Source: Levilactobacillus fujinensis
GTDB lineage: Bacteria; Bacillota; Bacilli; Lactobacillales; Lactobacillaceae
Assembly: GCF_003946335.1 (NCBI RefSeq)
Contig: NZ_RHNX01000007.1
Location: 37,374 to 101,373 of the forward strand
Direction: 5' to 3'
Length of the DNA stretch: 64,000 nt
Positions 26,212-34,991 of the stretch are shown piece after piece. Made by a program: the position numbers and the translations under genes. The notes under the pieces are model-generated. The model ran no database searches. It was not told the DNA's origin and saw nothing but the letters and a program-made list of their open reading frames with translations. The stretch's first letter is position 1, and the number at the start of each line of letters is the position of its first letter.

Positions 26212-26436
26212 TTAAATATGACTTCGTTTTGCAATAGCAGTACCGGCATACTTTAAGATTACTTGCAAAACCTGACTAGGAACTTCTCGCACCTCGAACC
26301 CATTGACTGAACGTGTGTCAACGAAGCCATACGGTGCCGGACAACAATCACGTTTCTCAAACAATAGGTCATTGCCCGACGGTACCACCTCATAGCCAAA
26401 CGCTCTCATGGCTTTAGTGAATTCTTCGGTTGTCAT
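26212..26436 (-). CDS. Small phage protein, paralogous to the gene at 27157-27615
   Basis: 74 residues, MTTEEFTKAMRAFGYEVVPS. The layout (EFxxxMxxxGY, then DLLFE, then a basic C-terminal stretch with P.QVLQVILKYAGTAIAKR) parallels the first ~90 residues of the protein at 27157-27615, so the two are likely related. Function unknown. RBS AGGGAGG precedes it. Confidence 0.7.
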   Translation of the reverse strand: MTTEEFTKAMRAFGYEVVPSGNDLLFEKRDCCPAPYGFVDTRSVNGFEVREVPSQVLQVILKYAGTAIAKRSHI

Positions 26437-26465
26437 TAGCTTCCCTCCTAGGTAAATCAGAAATT

Positions 26466-26714
26466 TTATTCAACCATTGCAGGCAGTTCATTCTCGCCCG
26501 ATACTAGTTCGTAAATTCCAACGGTAGACTGATCCAGTCTGCCATCGTTAGCTGCCATGTCCCACTTGTCACCGTTCTTATTGAACAGGGCATCATGGGC
26601 CACCTGTAGCAAAGCCCCATTGGCGTCATCAGCATCGACTACCATTGTTTTCGTAAAGGCCTTGTCTGCTACGTCAGGCCGTGTAAACTCGTTAATCACC
26701 AAATACTTTTTCAT
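26466..26714 (-). CDS. Phage hypothetical protein
   Basis: 82 residues, MKKYLVINEFTRPDVADKAF, beta-alpha pattern, acidic. RBS AGGAGG is seven to eight bases upstream of ATG. No family recognised; part of the middle operon. Confidence 0.7.
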   Translation of the reverse strand: MKKYLVINEFTRPDVADKAFTKTMVVDADDANGALLQVAHDALFNKNGDKWDMAANDGRLDQSTVGIYELVSGENELPAMVE

Positions 26715-26751
26715 GATTTTTCCTCCTACATAAAATAAGAATTTCTGCTAA

Positions 26752-26955
26752 TTATTCTGTCTCCGTAATCATTCTCAGGTAACCGGTCAGTACTACTAGT
26801 CCATTCTTCGTGAACTTCATCGAAAGAACCTGATCATTTTTCCGTGTAAATTGCTTGGCCGCTGTCACTGTGTAAGTGCCATCGTGGTTGTCCGCGATGC
26901 CTAGCGTGCTCTCAATCACTTTAGGTTCAGTTAGTGCTACTTGCTCGTACTGCAT
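26752..26955 (-). CDS. Phage hypothetical protein
   Basis: 67 residues, MQYEQVALTEPKVIESTLGI, predicted beta-strand rich (DGTYTVTAAKQFTRK, KFTKNGLVVLTGYLRM). The stop region is followed by the next gene in the operon; its start shares one base with the upstream gene stop. No family recognised. Confidence 0.65.
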   Translation of the reverse strand: MQYEQVALTEPKVIESTLGIADNHDGTYTVTAAKQFTRKNDQVLSMKFTKNGLVVLTGYLRMITETE

Positions 26956-27155
26956 TACTGCACCTCCTTAAACATCCTCGTTCGTAGGTCGTCGTAAGAG
27001 CATGCAACTTCTAAAACTCTGCCACTATACTCAATCCACACCGTGCCAAATCGATTTTCTTTAATACAATCAACACGGCTAAATTGAATCAATGCTTTAC
27101 CATTTTCAGGTAATGGAACTTCAATCCATCGCTGACTCATTTCTAATTCATACAA
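26955..27155 (-). CDS. Phage hypothetical protein with TTG start
   Basis: 66 residues from TTG at 27155 (MYELEMSQRWIEVPLP), because GGGAGG lies eight bases upstream; a longer in-frame extension would run through the neighbouring gene in another frame and is unlikely. The core KALIQFSRVDCIKENRFGTVW is beta-rich and resembles the C-terminal part of the protein at 35262-35594, but only faintly. Function unknown. Confidence 0.6.
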   Translation of the reverse strand: MYELEMSQRWIEVPLPENGKALIQFSRVDCIKENRFGTVWIEYSGRVLEVACSYDDLRTRMFKEVQ

Positions 27156-27156
27156 A

Positions 27157-27615
27157 TTACCGCACCTCCCGCTTACCCAACTCAGCAATTTTTGCGTAGG
27201 TGTCGCCGTTGGGCTGTGTCTTAATATAAGCAACCAAACTATCGAACTCTGTATCAGTAAAAATATTTTCAGGTTCTGACAAGTCTTCAAGAGCGACTGT
27301 GTCAAAAATCCAAAACTCACCGTGATCTCCCTTCCACCAAACTGATAATTTAAGATCCCCGTTTTCATCTTCAAAATTTCCGATCACCACATTCCACCGC
27401 TTTTCGCGTTCTGCAAGTGGTGTCCAAGCAAACTCTTGCGCTACACTGACTACTCGCTTTGGCAAATCAATGGCATGGTATGTTCCGGCCCGATTGAGAC
27501 TAACTCTTGCTGAACCCGGTAAAGTGCCACTCTCAAATACCAAATCATTAGTGCTTGTAGTCCAACCGCTATAGCCCATTTCTTCCACTCGTTTCTTAAA
27601 CTCACTAGTTTTCAT
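27157..27615 (-). CDS. Phage hypothetical protein
   Basis: 152 residues. The first ~90 residues resemble the small protein at 26212-26436 (EFKKRVEEMGY, DLVFE, DLPKRVVSVAQEF, TPLAEREKRW). The second part (WKGDHGEFWIFDTVALEDLS onward) is acidic. RBS AGGAG precedes the ATG. Function unknown, but the duplication suggests a useful small fold shared between the middle genes. Confidence 0.7.
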   Translation of the reverse strand: MKTSEFKKRVEEMGYSGWTTSTNDLVFESGTLPGSARVSLNRAGTYHAIDLPKRVVSVAQEFAWTPLAEREKRWNVVIGNFEDENGDLKLSVWWKGDHGEFWIFDTVALEDLSEPENIFTDTEFDSLVAYIKTQPNGDTYAKIAELGKREVR

Positions 27616-27624
27616 GTTCTCCTC

Positions 27625-27879
27625 CTAAAAGTCAGTTGACTTAAAATTATTCGTGATTAAGAGCTCCGCACTCATTAACGAGTCGGCACTATCGTGACAT
27701 TGGTCGAACAAGTCTTCTAAGTTGTTAGCTTTACCGACCACCTTGTTTTCTTTCACATCGATTAACAAATATCCGGTTCCGTTGGTTATGACCCAAAAGA
27801 CATTCCCATCCGTGTCAAACACTTGCCCGCACTTGTAAGCAGTCACTTTCCGTGAAGCACTTTCGTCTCTAACTTTCAT
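27625..27879 (-). CDS. Phage hypothetical protein
   Basis: 84 residues. VTAYKCGQVFDTDGNVFW and GTGYLLIDVKENKVVGKA suggest a beta-sheet core; a helical acidic tail follows. It overlaps the next gene upstream by four bases. No family recognised. Confidence 0.65.
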   Translation of the reverse strand: MKVRDESASRKVTAYKCGQVFDTDGNVFWVITNGTGYLLIDVKENKVVGKANNLEDLFDQCHDSADSLMSAELLITNNFKSTDF

Positions 27880-28268
27880 AGTTCATCCTCCATTGTCTTT
27901 ACCCATAGCACATCACGCTGCATTTTCCGGCTAATTTTCTTAGCCGACCATCCATCACTAGAATATTGTTTCAGTTCCGCTCGATCAGCTGCTGTCATCG
28001 TCCACTCCACTTCGTCCATGACGCGCATTGTGACCCATGCCCGACTGCGCTTCATCTTGTGGGCAATCGTTGATAAAAAGAATCCCCGATCCATTAGTGA
28101 TTTCAAGTACTGCTTATCCCAAGTACTTGTGTATACTCTTGACTCACTGAATCGACCCGCTAATGTCTGTATCTCCACTAACTCTTGTTCGGGCCAGTCA
28201 TCTGGTCGATAACCATATTGTTTTTCGATAGCTGTCAATTTTTCGTGTAATGGTTTGTTCAACGACAT
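27876..28268 (-). CDS. Phage protein with two helix-turn-helix segments
   Basis: About 130 residues from the ATG at 28268 (MSLNKPLHEKLTAIEKQYGY), chosen because GGAGG lies eight bases upstream; an ATG six codons earlier sits inside the preceding gene. Two repeated ~45-residue segments (LKSLMDRGFFLSTIAHKMKR and LKQYSSDGWSAKKISRKMQR) each look like a helix-turn-helix with a following Trp (AWVTMR, LWVKTM). A DNA-binding regulatory role in middle transcription is likely but inferred. Confidence 0.7.
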   Translation of the reverse strand: MSLNKPLHEKLTAIEKQYGYRPDDWPEQELVEIQTLAGRFSESRVYTSTWDKQYLKSLMDRGFFLSTIAHKMKRSRAWVTMRVMDEVEWTMTAADRAELKQYSSDGWSAKKISRKMQRDVLWVKTMEDEL

Positions 28269-28269
28269 A

Positions 28270-28584
28270 TCACTCACCTCCAACAATTGTCAGGGCATCA
28301 TCCACACTTCTGGCTACTCCGTACAAAACTGGAAAAGATTGAATAAACTTTGCAAACAGCTTTTGGTCAGGACGTAACCGTCCCTTCTCATTTTTAATTT
28401 CCAGGCAGAAGAACCGACCATCTGAGTGGCGGAACCCACAGAGGTCTGGAAACCCTCTTGGGAATAACATGATCATCGCTCCTGACTCAGTCCTAACCCG
28501 GCCAGCGTTACTCCGAAAAACGGTAAAACCATTCTTCGATAGCGCCAACATGATGTCGGATTGAATTTTATGCTCACTTTCGAT
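28270..28584 (-). CDS. VRR-NUC family nuclease (Holliday-junction-resolvase-like)
   Basis: About 104 residues. FPDLCGFRHSDGRFFCLEIK carries the PD...E.K type catalytic pattern of VRR-NUC nucleases, followed by LRPDQKLF. The ATG at 28551 has no RBS and would remove the usual N-terminus. The in-frame sequence ESEHKIQSDI just upstream matches the typical family start, and GGAGG lies seven bases before an in-frame ATC at 28584, so initiation on AUC is most probable. Phage VRR-NUC proteins act in recombination, replication fork processing or resolution of branched DNA. The gene sits beside the replication origin candidate. Confidence 0.88.
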   Translation of the reverse strand: MESEHKIQSDIMLALSKNGFTVFRSNAGRVRTESGAMIMLFPRGFPDLCGFRHSDGRFFCLEIKNEKGRLRPDQKLFAKFIQSFPVLYGVARSVDDALTIVGGE

Positions 28585-28596
28585 AGGATTACCTCC

Positions 28597-28833
28597 AATT
28601 CATGTAGGCCAATGCAGGGTTAAATTTATGCCTACACAAGCTGTATCCCTTGCCCCATAAGGTTTATGTAGGCAATGTAGTTAATGTAGGCACTTTTACC
28701 CTTTTCTTTTATATACGTTTATTTATATTAATTAATGATATATAGAAGAAAGTATACATAACTATACACAGGCCAACGGGGACAAGGGATTGGCATGCCT
28801 ACACATGCCTACACAACCCTACATACCCTACAT
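28597..28833. other. Candidate phage replication origin with TGTAGGCA iterons
   Basis: Non-coding segment between the primase-helicase and the nuclease. TGTAGGCA (or TGTAGGCC) occurs in plus orientation at 28603, 28667 and 28685 and in minus orientation (TGCCTACA) at 28629, 28796 and 28806, with shorter CCCTACA copies at 28817 and 28826. Between the clusters lies an A/T-rich stretch (28695-28770) with alternating ATATA runs, a plausible unwinding element. Phage origins are commonly located next to the replication initiator, here the P4-type primase-helicase. Confidence 0.6.
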
Positions 28834-31158
28834 TCACTTCTTTTTGGGATGACTGGTTACCATTTCAAATGGCTTTACGAATACTTTTAAACTAATACCG
28901 ACGTAGTAAACACCTTGCGAATCGCGTTTTTTTGTATACTTGTCGGCCATTTCCTTACCAAACTTGGTTGAATTCATCAAATACTGAGAATTATCATCAG
29001 CCCAAGATTTATAACGTCGGTATAATTCTGATGCTCGTGCCATCTCGCCTTCGTCGACCATACAACACTCTTCTACAAATTCAGTTGTTACGTCCATTTC
29101 ATTCCGATAACTTTGGCTGGCCTGAACCACACTCTCCGGCGGTTTCAATCCCTCTCGCTGCCACTTCAAGGCACCTTCCACGGCCCAGTTAAGAATTCCA
29201 ACCTCTTCACGTTGAAGTTTATACTTCAAGTCCTTGTCAACTCGGTTATCAGGAATCTTAACCGCAAATGGTACCAGCATAAGCCGACGCCAAATACCAT
29301 CATCAGTTCCCCGAATAATTGGCTTGTGGTTGGTCGCCAGCCACAATTTGAACTCTGGTTTGAACTCGAATTCCTTCCCGTAAAGGTATCGGGCAGTCAC
29401 AGTGTCACCACCAGTCAGCTGCTTCACTAACCCTTCATCTAATCGCAACCCATCGTTAGGCTCGCTGGAAGTAACCAGCCGGGCACCTTCAAGTCGGGCA
29501 ATGTCTGAGTTAGCAGCGGAACTAGAATTTTTTACCATGATCGAATCCGCCTGCATCGATCGGGCGTAGTTGCCCAGAGTGTCTGCAATGGTATCAATGA
29601 AGATTGACTTACCATTCCGGCCGTTCCCGTAGAGAATGAACATGACTTGTTCCTTTGTGGAACCAGTGAGCGAGTAACCCACTGCCTTTTGCACATACTC
29701 CATCAGTTCCGAATCATTATCGAAAATCTGGTCAAGAAACTGTGTCCACTCCGGCGCGTCAATCGTATCGGTATACTCCACTGCCGCTTGCCGTGAGAAT
29801 AGTTTTTTTATGTCGTGGTCCTTCAAAATCCCACTTGAGAGGTCCACATAACCATTGGCAACATTGAGAAGCGTCTTATCACTATCAAACTCACCATGAA
29901 GAACCGGAACCCGGTGTTTCAGCTCTTCCATCATGGCTTTCTTACCCGCATTGGAACGGGATTTCTTGATATGGTCATGAAATTTAGTTTCAGCTTTTTC
30001 CTCAGTTAATCCACTGTCGGGCGGCACCACCAGTTTTTCGTGCTTAAGGTCATCAACTACCCTGTCCACCAGACTGTGGACTTGCCCAGTCTCATCAGTC
30101 GCCCAGTAGCTACCGTTATAGACCAACCACGTTTTGTCTGTGAAAGAGTACTTAATGAGCTTACCGTACCGGTCCATGAAACGATCCGCATTCCCAGTGT
30201 CGTCCCAGCTACGGGGCGGTGAATCTTTCTTCTTTTCTGCTTGGTTGGCAAACTCGAAATCATACTTCAGTGGTGCCTTACCACGATTGAAAACGTCTCG
30301 CGTTTCGTTAATCGCTTTGTTTAGCGTGGCAACTCCATAGGTCGTCTTACCATGCTTCTCATCCCACTTGTCTCTTTGGAGGCTAGATTGTCGGAAAATG
30401 TTATCCATCTTCGTGAAGTCCCGGCCGGTCCAAAAGGCTAAGTCGTTAGCAAATGCAAGGTCTGCTTCGGACTGTGACGTGTAGAATTGCTCCCAGCCGC
30501 CTTCCATAAAGAGCTTGAATCGTTGACCAGTACGCGATGACTCTGCCCGAGCGATGACTTCCGTCTCAGACAAATCATTCATCTGTGGAAGCTGATTGTT
30601 CGGCAGCGTCACCACGTTGCTAGGCATGAGATACCGATCATATAGTAGCTTCATCAGCTTCGGTTCAGGCTGATTGATACTGTCATACGGCCCGATTTGA
30701 TTGCCCGTCATGGCGAAGAATCGGCCCGACGTATACATTTCCACATTGCCTGACCGTCGTCGGTCACCCGGAATCTCGCCTTTAATGATAATGTGGATAC
30801 CGGTTCCAGATACGCTAGTTTCAGCGTAAGACTTGGTGATTGTGAGAAAGTGCTGCACCTCATTTTCATCCGTCTCACCACGTTGCCACCGCTCTAGGTC
30901 TTGCTCTAAATGATCCACGTCGATTCCCACATAAGGAGGCTGAAAATAGAAACCTAGGCCATCCATGCCGTAATCGTCCATAGCTTGCAGAGCCGTATCA
31001 AAGTCCGACCAAGTAGCCGGGTCATTAGACTTCCCATCCCCACCGTTGTATGGATTCTTGGGGTACTTTGCATACTTATTCCGGTCAGGTTGCCATTTTA
31101 GCTTGTAAAGCCCCCACCGCTTTAGGGACTTGAGTTCTTCGGGAATTCGTTCATACAT
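28834..31158 (-). CDS. P4/D5-type primase-helicase
   Basis: About 774 residues from the ATG at 31158 (GGAGG seven bases upstream); an ATG two codons earlier is possible. The N-terminal ~250 residues are a prim-pol-type domain (GLGFYFQPPYVGIDVDH with acidic residues and SGTGIHIIIKGE). Residues ~450-700 form the D5 N-terminal and SF3 helicase domain, with Walker A FILYGNGRNGKSIFID. It unwinds and primes the origin for replication of the excised phage. Next to the iterons, it is the likely initiator. Confidence 0.93.
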   Translation of the reverse strand: MYERIPEELKSLKRWGLYKLKWQPDRNKYAKYPKNPYNGGDGKSNDPATWSDFDTALQAMDDYGMDGLGFYFQPPYVGIDVDHLEQDLERWQRGETDENEVQHFLTITKSYAETSVSGTGIHIIIKGEIPGDRRRSGNVEMYTSGRFFAMTGNQIGPYDSINQPEPKLMKLLYDRYLMPSNVVTLPNNQLPQMNDLSETEVIARAESSRTGQRFKLFMEGGWEQFYTSQSEADLAFANDLAFWTGRDFTKMDNIFRQSSLQRDKWDEKHGKTTYGVATLNKAINETRDVFNRGKAPLKYDFEFANQAEKKKDSPPRSWDDTGNADRFMDRYGKLIKYSFTDKTWLVYNGSYWATDETGQVHSLVDRVVDDLKHEKLVVPPDSGLTEEKAETKFHDHIKKSRSNAGKKAMMEELKHRVPVLHGEFDSDKTLLNVANGYVDLSSGILKDHDIKKLFSRQAAVEYTDTIDAPEWTQFLDQIFDNDSELMEYVQKAVGYSLTGSTKEQVMFILYGNGRNGKSIFIDTIADTLGNYARSMQADSIMVKNSSSAANSDIARLEGARLVTSSEPNDGLRLDEGLVKQLTGGDTVTARYLYGKEFEFKPEFKLWLATNHKPIIRGTDDGIWRRLMLVPFAVKIPDNRVDKDLKYKLQREEVGILNWAVEGALKWQREGLKPPESVVQASQSYRNEMDVTTEFVEECCMVDEGEMARASELYRRYKSWADDNSQYLMNSTKFGKEMADKYTKKRDSQGVYYVGISLKVFVKPFEMVTSHPKKK

Positions 31159-31170
31159 CAGCACTCCTCC

Positions 31171-31767
31171 TTAGAAGGGCAAGTCGTCTTCTGAGATATC
31201 AACTGAATCACCCGTATTAGCAAACGGGTTACTAGTATTCGCAGCCGGTGAAGGTGCGGAGTTCCCTGCCGTAGGTGCATTCTTCCTATCCTTGTACGTA
31301 TGCTGCACTTGAGGGAACTGCGTAACCTCAAAGTTCCATGGGGCTACCCGGTTAACCGTAGTCGTGGTGCCGTTGTACGTATTATCTTCTTGTTTGACGA
31401 ACACCCGCACTGCTGCACCGTTGATAAGTTTGATAAAGTCATCGACCGTGTGTAGTGGCGTATTTTCTGGTACTCCCGCCGCTTGCAAAATGTACTGGAA
31501 TCCATCTAAGTCGTACTGGTTGGTTGCCTTACGCTTCCAGTTATCCACAAAGATGTGGCGGTTATGAAACTTGCCGTTGGTTTCCGCTAGGTCTGCCACC
31601 TTGTCTAAGTCATTTCGTACCAACAAATCAATCTGTAAGGTCTCTGCCCCGTTCTTGGTAGCGTCTTCCTTTGCATTATTGATAATCATTTCGTAATTGC
31701 CTGCAGGAAGCGCATCATAGTCGCCACCCGTGTTATTTGAGTAATCCGTGTTCATAAAGTCTGCCAT
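31171..31767 (-). CDS. DUF669 protein, candidate phage single-stranded-DNA-binding protein
   Basis: 198 residues. The DUF669 core is MADFMNTDYSNNTGGDYDAL then the beta-rich segments to ~residue 150. A Gly/Pro/Asn/Ala linker leads to an acidic C-terminus ending DISEDDLPF, which closely copies the C-terminal tip of bacterial SSB that docks replication and recombination partners. Located between helicase and primase-helicase genes, it is likely the phage SSB. Confidence 0.85.
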   Translation of the reverse strand: MADFMNTDYSNNTGGDYDALPAGNYEMIINNAKEDATKNGAETLQIDLLVRNDLDKVADLAETNGKFHNRHIFVDNWKRKATNQYDLDGFQYILQAAGVPENTPLHTVDDFIKLINGAAVRVFVKQEDNTYNGTTTTVNRVAPWNFEVTQFPQVQHTYKDRKNAPTAGNSAPSPAANTSNPFANTGDSVDISEDDLPF

Positions 31768-31770
31768 TAT

Positions 31771-32118
31771 TTATTCCTCCTCGTATTCTTTCCATACAGC
31801 CGCAAATACTTCATACAATTCTGATGACTTATGATCTAATGGGGATAAATCTGTTCGCATGATGTTTTCATTTGTAGTACTGACAATCTCAACTCGGATA
31901 CCTTCTGCTTCTCGCTCTTTAATGTAACTATCAAATTGCACACAACCTGGCATCTGCCCATAAGCTTTAAATTCCCATTCACTGGAGCATATTGTGTAGT
32001 TGGGTTTATAGACTGTCTTCTTTTTCCCGTCCTCATCAACAATAATCGAGTCAATATAATAACCTTTTTTGCTCAATTCTTTATCAATCCCTTCTTTTTT
32101 CCTTGGAACCACGCCCAC
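31771..32118 (-). CDS. Phage hypothetical protein
   Basis: 115 residues, MGVVPRKKEGIDKELSKKGY then YTICSSEWEFKAYGQMPGC. It overlaps the 3' end of the helicase gene by 46 bases and precedes the DUF669 gene. No motif identified; probably a helper in the replication operon. Confidence 0.7.
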   Translation of the reverse strand: MGVVPRKKEGIDKELSKKGYYIDSIIVDEDGKKKTVYKPNYTICSSEWEFKAYGQMPGCVQFDSYIKEREAEGIRVEIVSTTNENIMRTDLSPLDHKSSELYEVFAAVWKEYEEE

Positions 32119-33428
32119 CCTGATTTATAACCCCGGGCTTTCGCAATTCCATATAAATCTTCCATGGTCTGCGCCTCACTGGGCTTCATTCGACCAAAAC
32201 GAACCGAGTTGTACTCACTCTTCATATCCAGCCGACCATGAATCTGTTCGAGCCTCACTTCGTGGTCTACCTCCATCTCAGACTCTGTCCGCTGAATAGC
32301 TTTCCCACACACCGGACAGACTGTGGATGAAGCCGGGATCACCGCATAACAGAACTCACAAGTTCTGATTGGTACGGCATCGCTCTCTTTCTTCTTACGC
32401 TTCTTACGGTCGTCAAGTGTCCAAGTGTGCTCATCATCTGGCAACCCGAACCGTGAGTAATTGGCGACGTGATCAATAATGGTCGCTGTCTTGTTCGGTC
32501 GATAACGCATTGAACGCATCGACTGCTGAATGTAGAGTACCAACGATTCAGTTGGCCGCAACATGATGACTACCGAGCAGTCAGGAACGTTGAAGCCCTC
32601 ACTGATCAAGTCCACATTGCAGAGAACCTTGAGCTCACCAGCCTTAAAGTTGGCCATGATTCGCTCTCGCTCTGCTGTGGGCGTCTTAGCATCAGCGTGC
32701 TCAGCGTTGATACCAGCTCGTCTAAAGGCTTCGGCAACTTCCTTGGAAAACTCTACCGAGTGAGCGTACACAATGGCCTGCTGGCCCGGTGTCTTCTCCT
32801 GATATGTCTTAACGACATCCCCAAAGATAGTCCGGCCCACTGCATCATCAATCGACTTATTGGTGTAGTCCCCAGTGCTCGATTTCTTCAACTTTTCATC
32901 GTTGACCAATTTCACCGAAAAGTACTTGTATGGAGCCAGATAGTGGTTCTCAATCAACCAATCAATTGACGGGCCCAGAACCATATCATCATAGACATCG
33001 TGCAAACCCTTTCCATTTAGACGCCACGGTGTTGCAGTAAAGCCTAATCGTGGCACCCCAGCGTAGTAGTCGTAAATCTTACGGTAGGTCTTAGCCAGAG
33101 AATGATGTGACTCATCCGTGATTATCAGTGCGGGGTGCGGCAGAATCTTTAATCTGTTAGCAATCTTACCTACTGTCAGAATCGTACAACGAGTGAGATC
33201 AACCTCATTCTCTCGGAATGAATTAGTTATCTGCTCAGCTAGTTCCTTACGGTGAACCATAAACATCACTGAGCCACCCTTGCTTACCGTTAGCCGTACT
33301 ATTTCTGCAATGATGACCGATTTACCGGACCCGGCCGGGCTTTGCAACAGCACCGATTTATTGCCGTTTGCTAGTGCCTGTCTTGCTTGGTTGACCAGCT
33401 TTGTCTGGTACGGATGGAGTTGATACAT
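32073..33428 (-). CDS. DEAD/DEAH-box helicase (SF2)
   Basis: 451 residues. Walker A QSPAGSGKSVI near the N-terminus, a DESH box (LIITDESHHSL), motif III-like FTATPWRL, and the C-terminal helicase core with SEGFNVPDCSVVIM and IQQSMRSMRYRP (motif VI). A small zinc-ribbon with four Cys (CEFC...CPVC) lies near residue ~365-385. Such ATP-driven duplex or branch helicases accompany Sak4-like recombinases in lactobacillus phages. The start overlaps the end of the ATPase gene upstream by 71 bases. Confidence 0.92.
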   Translation of the reverse strand: MYQLHPYQTKLVNQARQALANGNKSVLLQSPAGSGKSVIIAEIVRLTVSKGGSVMFMVHRKELAEQITNSFRENEVDLTRCTILTVGKIANRLKILPHPALIITDESHHSLAKTYRKIYDYYAGVPRLGFTATPWRLNGKGLHDVYDDMVLGPSIDWLIENHYLAPYKYFSVKLVNDEKLKKSSTGDYTNKSIDDAVGRTIFGDVVKTYQEKTPGQQAIVYAHSVEFSKEVAEAFRRAGINAEHADAKTPTAERERIMANFKAGELKVLCNVDLISEGFNVPDCSVVIMLRPTESLVLYIQQSMRSMRYRPNKTATIIDHVANYSRFGLPDDEHTWTLDDRKKRKKKESDAVPIRTCEFCYAVIPASSTVCPVCGKAIQRTESEMEVDHEVRLEQIHGRLDMKSEYNSVRFGRMKPSEAQTMEDLYGIAKARGYKSGWAWFQGKKKGLIKN

Positions 33429-34131
33429 TCATATCACCACCAATCTCCGTGAAAAGCGTCTCCGGTAGTGCAAATTGCCGGTCGTCTAACTGGTTCTTAG
33501 CAAATGCAGCATTGGACGGTTTGAGAATAAATCCCCGGGCCCCGGTCTTGTCAGAGATAACCATGCGGCCAACCACGTTCATGAGACCCATGACGTTCGT
33601 GACCAGCTTCTCTCGCATTTGCGGTACGAACTGGTTATAAGTCTGCCCGGTCGGCGTATCAATTTGTCGGGTAGCTTCCCACGCCGTGTAGACTTTATTG
33701 ACTCCTGGCCATGAATTAATGAAACGGATCATGTCAGGTAGGTAGAAACCAAACTGGTTGTAATCATTCATCTGGGGGATACCCATGTCAGCGCCAGACT
33801 TGGTTTTAGCTTCATTAGCTTTTTCGCCTAGCCATGCTTGCTCAAACTCGCTAAGATTGTCGAAAGCGATGTTATCGTAGTTACCCAATTGCGTACTGTG
33901 AATTTCTCCCAGTAGTGTACGGGCCCCTTCTAGTGGATGTTTCGTGTCTAGCTTAACCACATCAATGTTAGGCAGTCCCGCCAGTACGTTAGTCGTCCGG
34001 TCAACGTCGATGACTAGAGTTCGGCCAGGAAGATAACGTAGTGTGGAAGTTTTGCCAACGCCTGGTTGGGCGTAAATCAATACTGAGAAGTCTTCACCGC
34101 GCTTGATGTCAGTTGCGTGTTGGATTTCCAC
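33358..34131 (-). CDS. Sak4-like phage ATPase / recombinase (AAA_24 type)
   Basis: 257 residues. Walker A is LIYAQPGVGKTSTLRYL, with DVDRTT as the Walker B-like strand. IAFDNLSEFEQAWLGEK and the central EATRQIDTPTGQTYNQFVPQ fit the RecA-core AAA_24 family that includes the single-strand annealing/strand-exchange Sak4 proteins. It lies between DUF1351 and the helicase, the usual recombination module. Confidence 0.87.
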   Translation of the reverse strand: MEIQHATDIKRGEDFSVLIYAQPGVGKTSTLRYLPGRTLVIDVDRTTNVLAGLPNIDVVKLDTKHPLEGARTLLGEIHSTQLGNYDNIAFDNLSEFEQAWLGEKANEAKTKSGADMGIPQMNDYNQFGFYLPDMIRFINSWPGVNKVYTAWEATRQIDTPTGQTYNQFVPQMREKLVTNVMGLMNVVGRMVISDKTGARGFILKPSNAAFAKNQLDDRQFALPETLFTEIGGDMNVSTPSVPDKAGQPSKTGTSKRQ

Positions 34132-34133
34132 GG

Positions 34134-34991
34134 CTATCCCTCCCGTTCGTACTTAATGCCTTCGGAGTCCATATAACTTTTAAGCAATTTCATCTGTGGA
34201 AGGGTTGCTGTAATCTTCAACACAACGGCTCGTGAGACCACTTCGCCAGTATTGGTATCAACTACCGTGTCACCTTTCGTTTGCTGGTGGGTGCGCTCCT
34301 CAGCGGCCTTGGCTTCCAGCTTGTGTTGCTTCTCGGCTTGCCGTTCCACCTGGTTATCAATGGCCTTCATGAGATAGTCCACGTCTTGGCCTTGCTTGAC
34401 CTGATCCACCCAGCCTGCCGGGTCCACTTTCTGAATCTCAGCATACTTGGTGATAGTTTCGCAATTGGTAGCCAGTTGGTCGGCCTCTTTCTTCATCTGA
34501 GTCATGACACCGGCAATGCCTTCCACAATCTGCTTCTTAGTAGCCGACTTATTCAGCCACGACGGCTCGATGTCAACTTCACTGACTTCCACACCATAGT
34601 TAGGTGCCATCTCAGCAATCAGGCCTTCAACCCGTTCTTGTTTAGCCGCTCGTTCTTGCGCAGTCACCTCACGAATCTTGGTGTCTAGTGGCGAAATGAC
34701 TGAATCGATTTGTTCTTTAAACAGGTTCATTTGAGAATCAAAGGTCTTGACTGGTTCTGCATACTGCCGCTTAATGGTAAGCCGTTTCTCATCAATCGCC
34801 TTAGACACCTTATTAAGACCGGCCCGCATGTTCTTGACATCCTTGATATTATCCACAGTAACCACAAAGTCTTGGTTGTACTTAGAGACAATTTCCGTTA
34901 CTGCTTGTTGAACCTGATCGAGGTTGTTGATTGTGATTGGCATCGGCTTTACGTCAATGACCGGTTCAACAATTGCTAGTTCGTTAGCCAT
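34134..34991 (-). CDS. DUF1351 recombination-associated protein
   Basis: 285 residues, mostly coiled coil (residues ~60-220 rich in Lys, Glu, Gln). DUF1351 proteins such as this (MPITINNLDQVQQAVTEIV at the N-terminus, PQMKLLKSYMDSEGIKYE at the C-terminus) are found next to Sak4-like or RecT-like recombinases; the mechanism is not known. RBS AAGGAGGA precedes the ATG. The next small gene overlaps its start. Confidence 0.85.
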   Translation of the reverse strand: MANELAIVEPVIDVKPMPITINNLDQVQQAVTEIVSKYNQDFVVTVDNIKDVKNMRAGLNKVSKAIDEKRLTIKRQYAEPVKTFDSQMNLFKEQIDSVISPLDTKIREVTAQERAAKQERVEGLIAEMAPNYGVEVSEVDIEPSWLNKSATKKQIVEGIAGVMTQMKKEADQLATNCETITKYAEIQKVDPAGWVDQVKQGQDVDYLMKAIDNQVERQAEKQHKLEAKAAEERTHQQTKGDTVVDTNTGEVVSRAVVLKITATLPQMKLLKSYMDSEGIKYEREG

